DNA from: JAAYAY01 sp964429355
Lineage (GTDB): Bacteria > Planctomycetota > Planctomycetia > Pirellulales > Thermoguttaceae
NCBI GenBank assembly: GCA_964429355.1
Contig: CAYSCH010000390.1
Location: 1 to 8,842 of the forward strand
DNA length: 8,842 nucleotides
Reading direction: 5' to 3'
How positions within the stretch are numbered: the first letter of the stretch is position 1; each line of letters opens with the position of its first letter. The position numbers and the translations under genes were made by a program. Positions 7,557 through 8,842 of this stretch are shown here, piece after piece. The notes below the pieces were generated by a model that worked only from the letters and a program-made list of their open reading frames with translations, was not told where the DNA came from and did no database searches.

Positions 7557-8653
7557 TCGAGCGTGCTTTCATCATGGGTGCGGAGAGACGGCCGAGGGCC
7601 ACCGCAACGTGGCTCTGTGCCCGTGTCTGGGCAAGGATGCCGCGGGTGTTCGCGCCGTGCGACCTCGAACGGCTGCGGAGCACCGGCGACCTGCCGGGGC
7701 TGTTCCATTCGCTTCTGGACACCGAATACGCTCCGCATGTGAAGGAAGCGGTGCTGGATGTAGCCGACTTGGAGGAGCTGGATCGCGGGCTGGCCGCCAC
7801 TCTGGCCGCACGAGTGGAACAGGTTCGCCAGTGGGTCGAGGACAGCGTGCCGCAGTACGCGTACCTGGTCGTCGGCGAGTGGGACTGCCATCATTTGCGG
7901 ACGCTGGCCCGGCACCTCGTGGGCAAGTCGGACCGAGCGGCGGCGAACAAGGCCTACGTGCCCATCGGCGCGTGGACTCCGGCGCGATACAACGATGCAT
8001 TGGCGGCCGAGAGGATGCCGGATCTGCTGCGGAAGGTCGAGCGGGTGATGCCGGAGGTGGCCGAAGAGATGCGGGACTTCCTCGGCGAACCGCGCGAGCA
8101 CGAACCGAGTCTCCGCGAGATAGAGGTGCTTCTCGACGAACTTCATCTCCGGCGGATGCTGGCCTGTGCCCGCGTTGCCGTGGATCGCACCGATGCCCGC
8201 CTGCTTTGCGAGCTGATCGCCTTGGAGGCCGATCTGTCGAATCTGCGAACGGCCCTGCGTCTGCTTGGCCGGCATTTGCCCGCGACGGAGGCCCGCTCGC
8301 TGTGGCTCGCGCACGGCTTGCTCAGCGAGGAGCAGTTCCTCGTCCTGATGGCCTGCGACGAGATCGAGCAGCTCTATCGGTTGTTGCCGCGCGGGCCGCT
8401 GGCTACGGCGGTCGAACGGGGCACGCTGGCGTTCGTCAGCCAGGGCCGCGCGTCGGTGTTCGAACGTTGTTTCGACACGGAACGGTTGCGGCTGAGGCGG
8501 CGACTGGCCCGGTTGCACCGCGTGTCTGTGGCCGTGCCGCTGTTGTATCTCGCACGGGCAAGGAATGAATTGGCCAATATGCGGATGATTGCTCGCGGAA
8601 TCCGGTACGGTCTGCCGGCGGGAAGAGTCCAGGAGAACCTCGTCGATGGCTGA
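7553..8653 (+). CDS. ntpC: V/A-type ATPase subunit C (d-subunit equivalent, rotor socket)
   Basis: Subunit C is a funnel-shaped helical protein that sits on the K ring and receives the central shaft (subunits D and F), coupling ATP-driven rotation to the ring. The 366-residue product is all-helical in appearance, with repeated bundles rich in Leu, Arg and Glu. It carries the C-terminal family signature near 338-365: NELANMRMIARGIRYGLP and the following VQENLV. The N-terminal ARVWAR around residues 23-28 fits the usual first helix. No membrane spans are present. The ATG at 7553 overlaps the previous stop (ATGA) and has GGGAG at 7541-7545, 7 bases upstream; an in-frame ATG at 7574 is less favoured. 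The gene ends with TGA at 8651-8653, inside the first codons of the next gene. Confidence 0.93.
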   Translation: MIERAFIMGAERRPRATATWLCARVWARMPRVFAPCDLERLRSTGDLPGLFHSLLDTEYAPHVKEAVLDVADLEELDRGLAATLAARVEQVRQWVEDSVPQYAYLVVGEWDCHHLRTLARHLVGKSDRAAANKAYVPIGAWTPARYNDALAAERMPDLLRKVERVMPEVAEEMRDFLGEPREHEPSLREIEVLLDELHLRRMLACARVAVDRTDARLLCELIALEADLSNLRTALRLLGRHLPATEARSLWLAHGLLSEEQFLVLMACDEIEQLYRLLPRGPLATAVERGTLAFVSQGRASVFERCFDTERLRLRRRLARLHRVSVAVPLLYLARARNELANMRMIARGIRYGLPAGRVQENLVDG

Positions 8654-8842
8654 GATACTGGTGATCGCGCCGAGGGAACTCGCCGCCGGCTTCCGGCTGG
8701 CCGGCGTGGTCGTGGTGCCGGTTCGCAGCGCGGCCGAGGCCAGCGAGCAGGTCCAGGAAGCCCGCTTGCGCGGCGACGTGAAGCTCGTGTTTGTGCCCGA
8801 GCACATCCTGCCCGAACTCGGCCCAGGGGAGTACCAGCGGCT
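8646..8842 (+). CDS. ntpF: V/A-type ATPase subunit F (central shaft), 3' end beyond the window
   Basis: The 65 visible complete codons begin MAEILVIAPRELAAGFRLAGV. This matches the start of subunit F: a first beta strand, then the GFRLAG turn that is a hallmark of the family, then a second strand (VVVVPV), a helix (about 28-41) and a third strand (VKLVFVPEHI). The family is about 100 residues long, so roughly one third is missing to the right. Subunit F binds subunit D in the rotating shaft and is thought to modulate ATPase activity. The ATG at 8646 overlaps the end of subunit C by 8 bases. AGGAG at 8631-8635 lies 10 bases upstream of it, inside the subunit C coding sequence. Confidence 0.9.
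   Translation, partial: MAEILVIAPRELAAGFRLAGVVVVPVRSAAEASEQVQEARLRGDVKLVFVPEHILPELGPGEYQR

Noticed and set aside
7298..8806. Open frame of 502 codons antisense to subunits E, C and F
   Set aside because: It crosses three genes whose plus-strand products are recognisable. Its translation is Arg/Pro/Gln-rich without any domain, as expected of a shadow frame.

Overview
The window looks like a bacterial chromosome segment of moderately high G+C. It has three parts: an unknown two-part protein gene cut by the left edge, an uncharacterised small gene facing it together with a decayed relative of that gene, and the first six genes of a V/A-type rotary ATPase operon that runs off the right edge. Two things suggest a planctomycete-like bacterium: a bacterial V/A-type ATPase with a leader-bearing K subunit, and a large helical-plus-propeller protein with a 'GLPSN' propeller signature. 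No marker gene is present, so this is an inference of moderate to low confidence.

Left region (1-2657): a plus-strand frame is open from the first bases to a stop at 2574-2576. Its product is mostly alpha-helical for about 480 residues and then changes to beta-rich, propeller-like sequence. It converges on the next gene with about 80 bp between the stops.

Middle region (2658-4356): an intact 256-codon minus-strand gene of unknown function (aromatic-rich, no membrane segments) is followed by about 480 bp with no convincing gene. After that comes a plus-strand relic (about 3911-4232) whose translation aligns with the C-terminal third of the 256-residue protein. The relic has a frame-shifting deletion and an internal TAA. 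I consider it the most notable non-obvious observation in the window. The 124 bp after the relic should hold the control region of the ATPase operon, but no convincing promoter is visible.

Right region (4357-8842): six tightly packed genes encode a coiled-coil peripheral-stalk subunit (H/G type), subunit I, subunit K (proteolipid), subunit E, subunit C and the start of subunit F. This order matches the known Thermus (atpG-I-L-E-C-F-A-B-D) and Methanosarcina (ahaH-I-K-E-C-F-A-B-D) operons, so genes for A, B and D are expected just beyond the right edge. Three of the five junctions overlap (two ATGA, one of 8 bp) and the other two gaps are 11 and 16 bp, which indicates one translationally coupled transcript. 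I and K form the membrane ion channel, H and E the peripheral stalk, C the socket joining the K ring to the central shaft, and F part of that shaft. I saw no tRNA, rRNA, CRISPR array, insertion sequence or phage gene. No novel multi-gene system is evident beyond the uncharacterised gene family and its relic.
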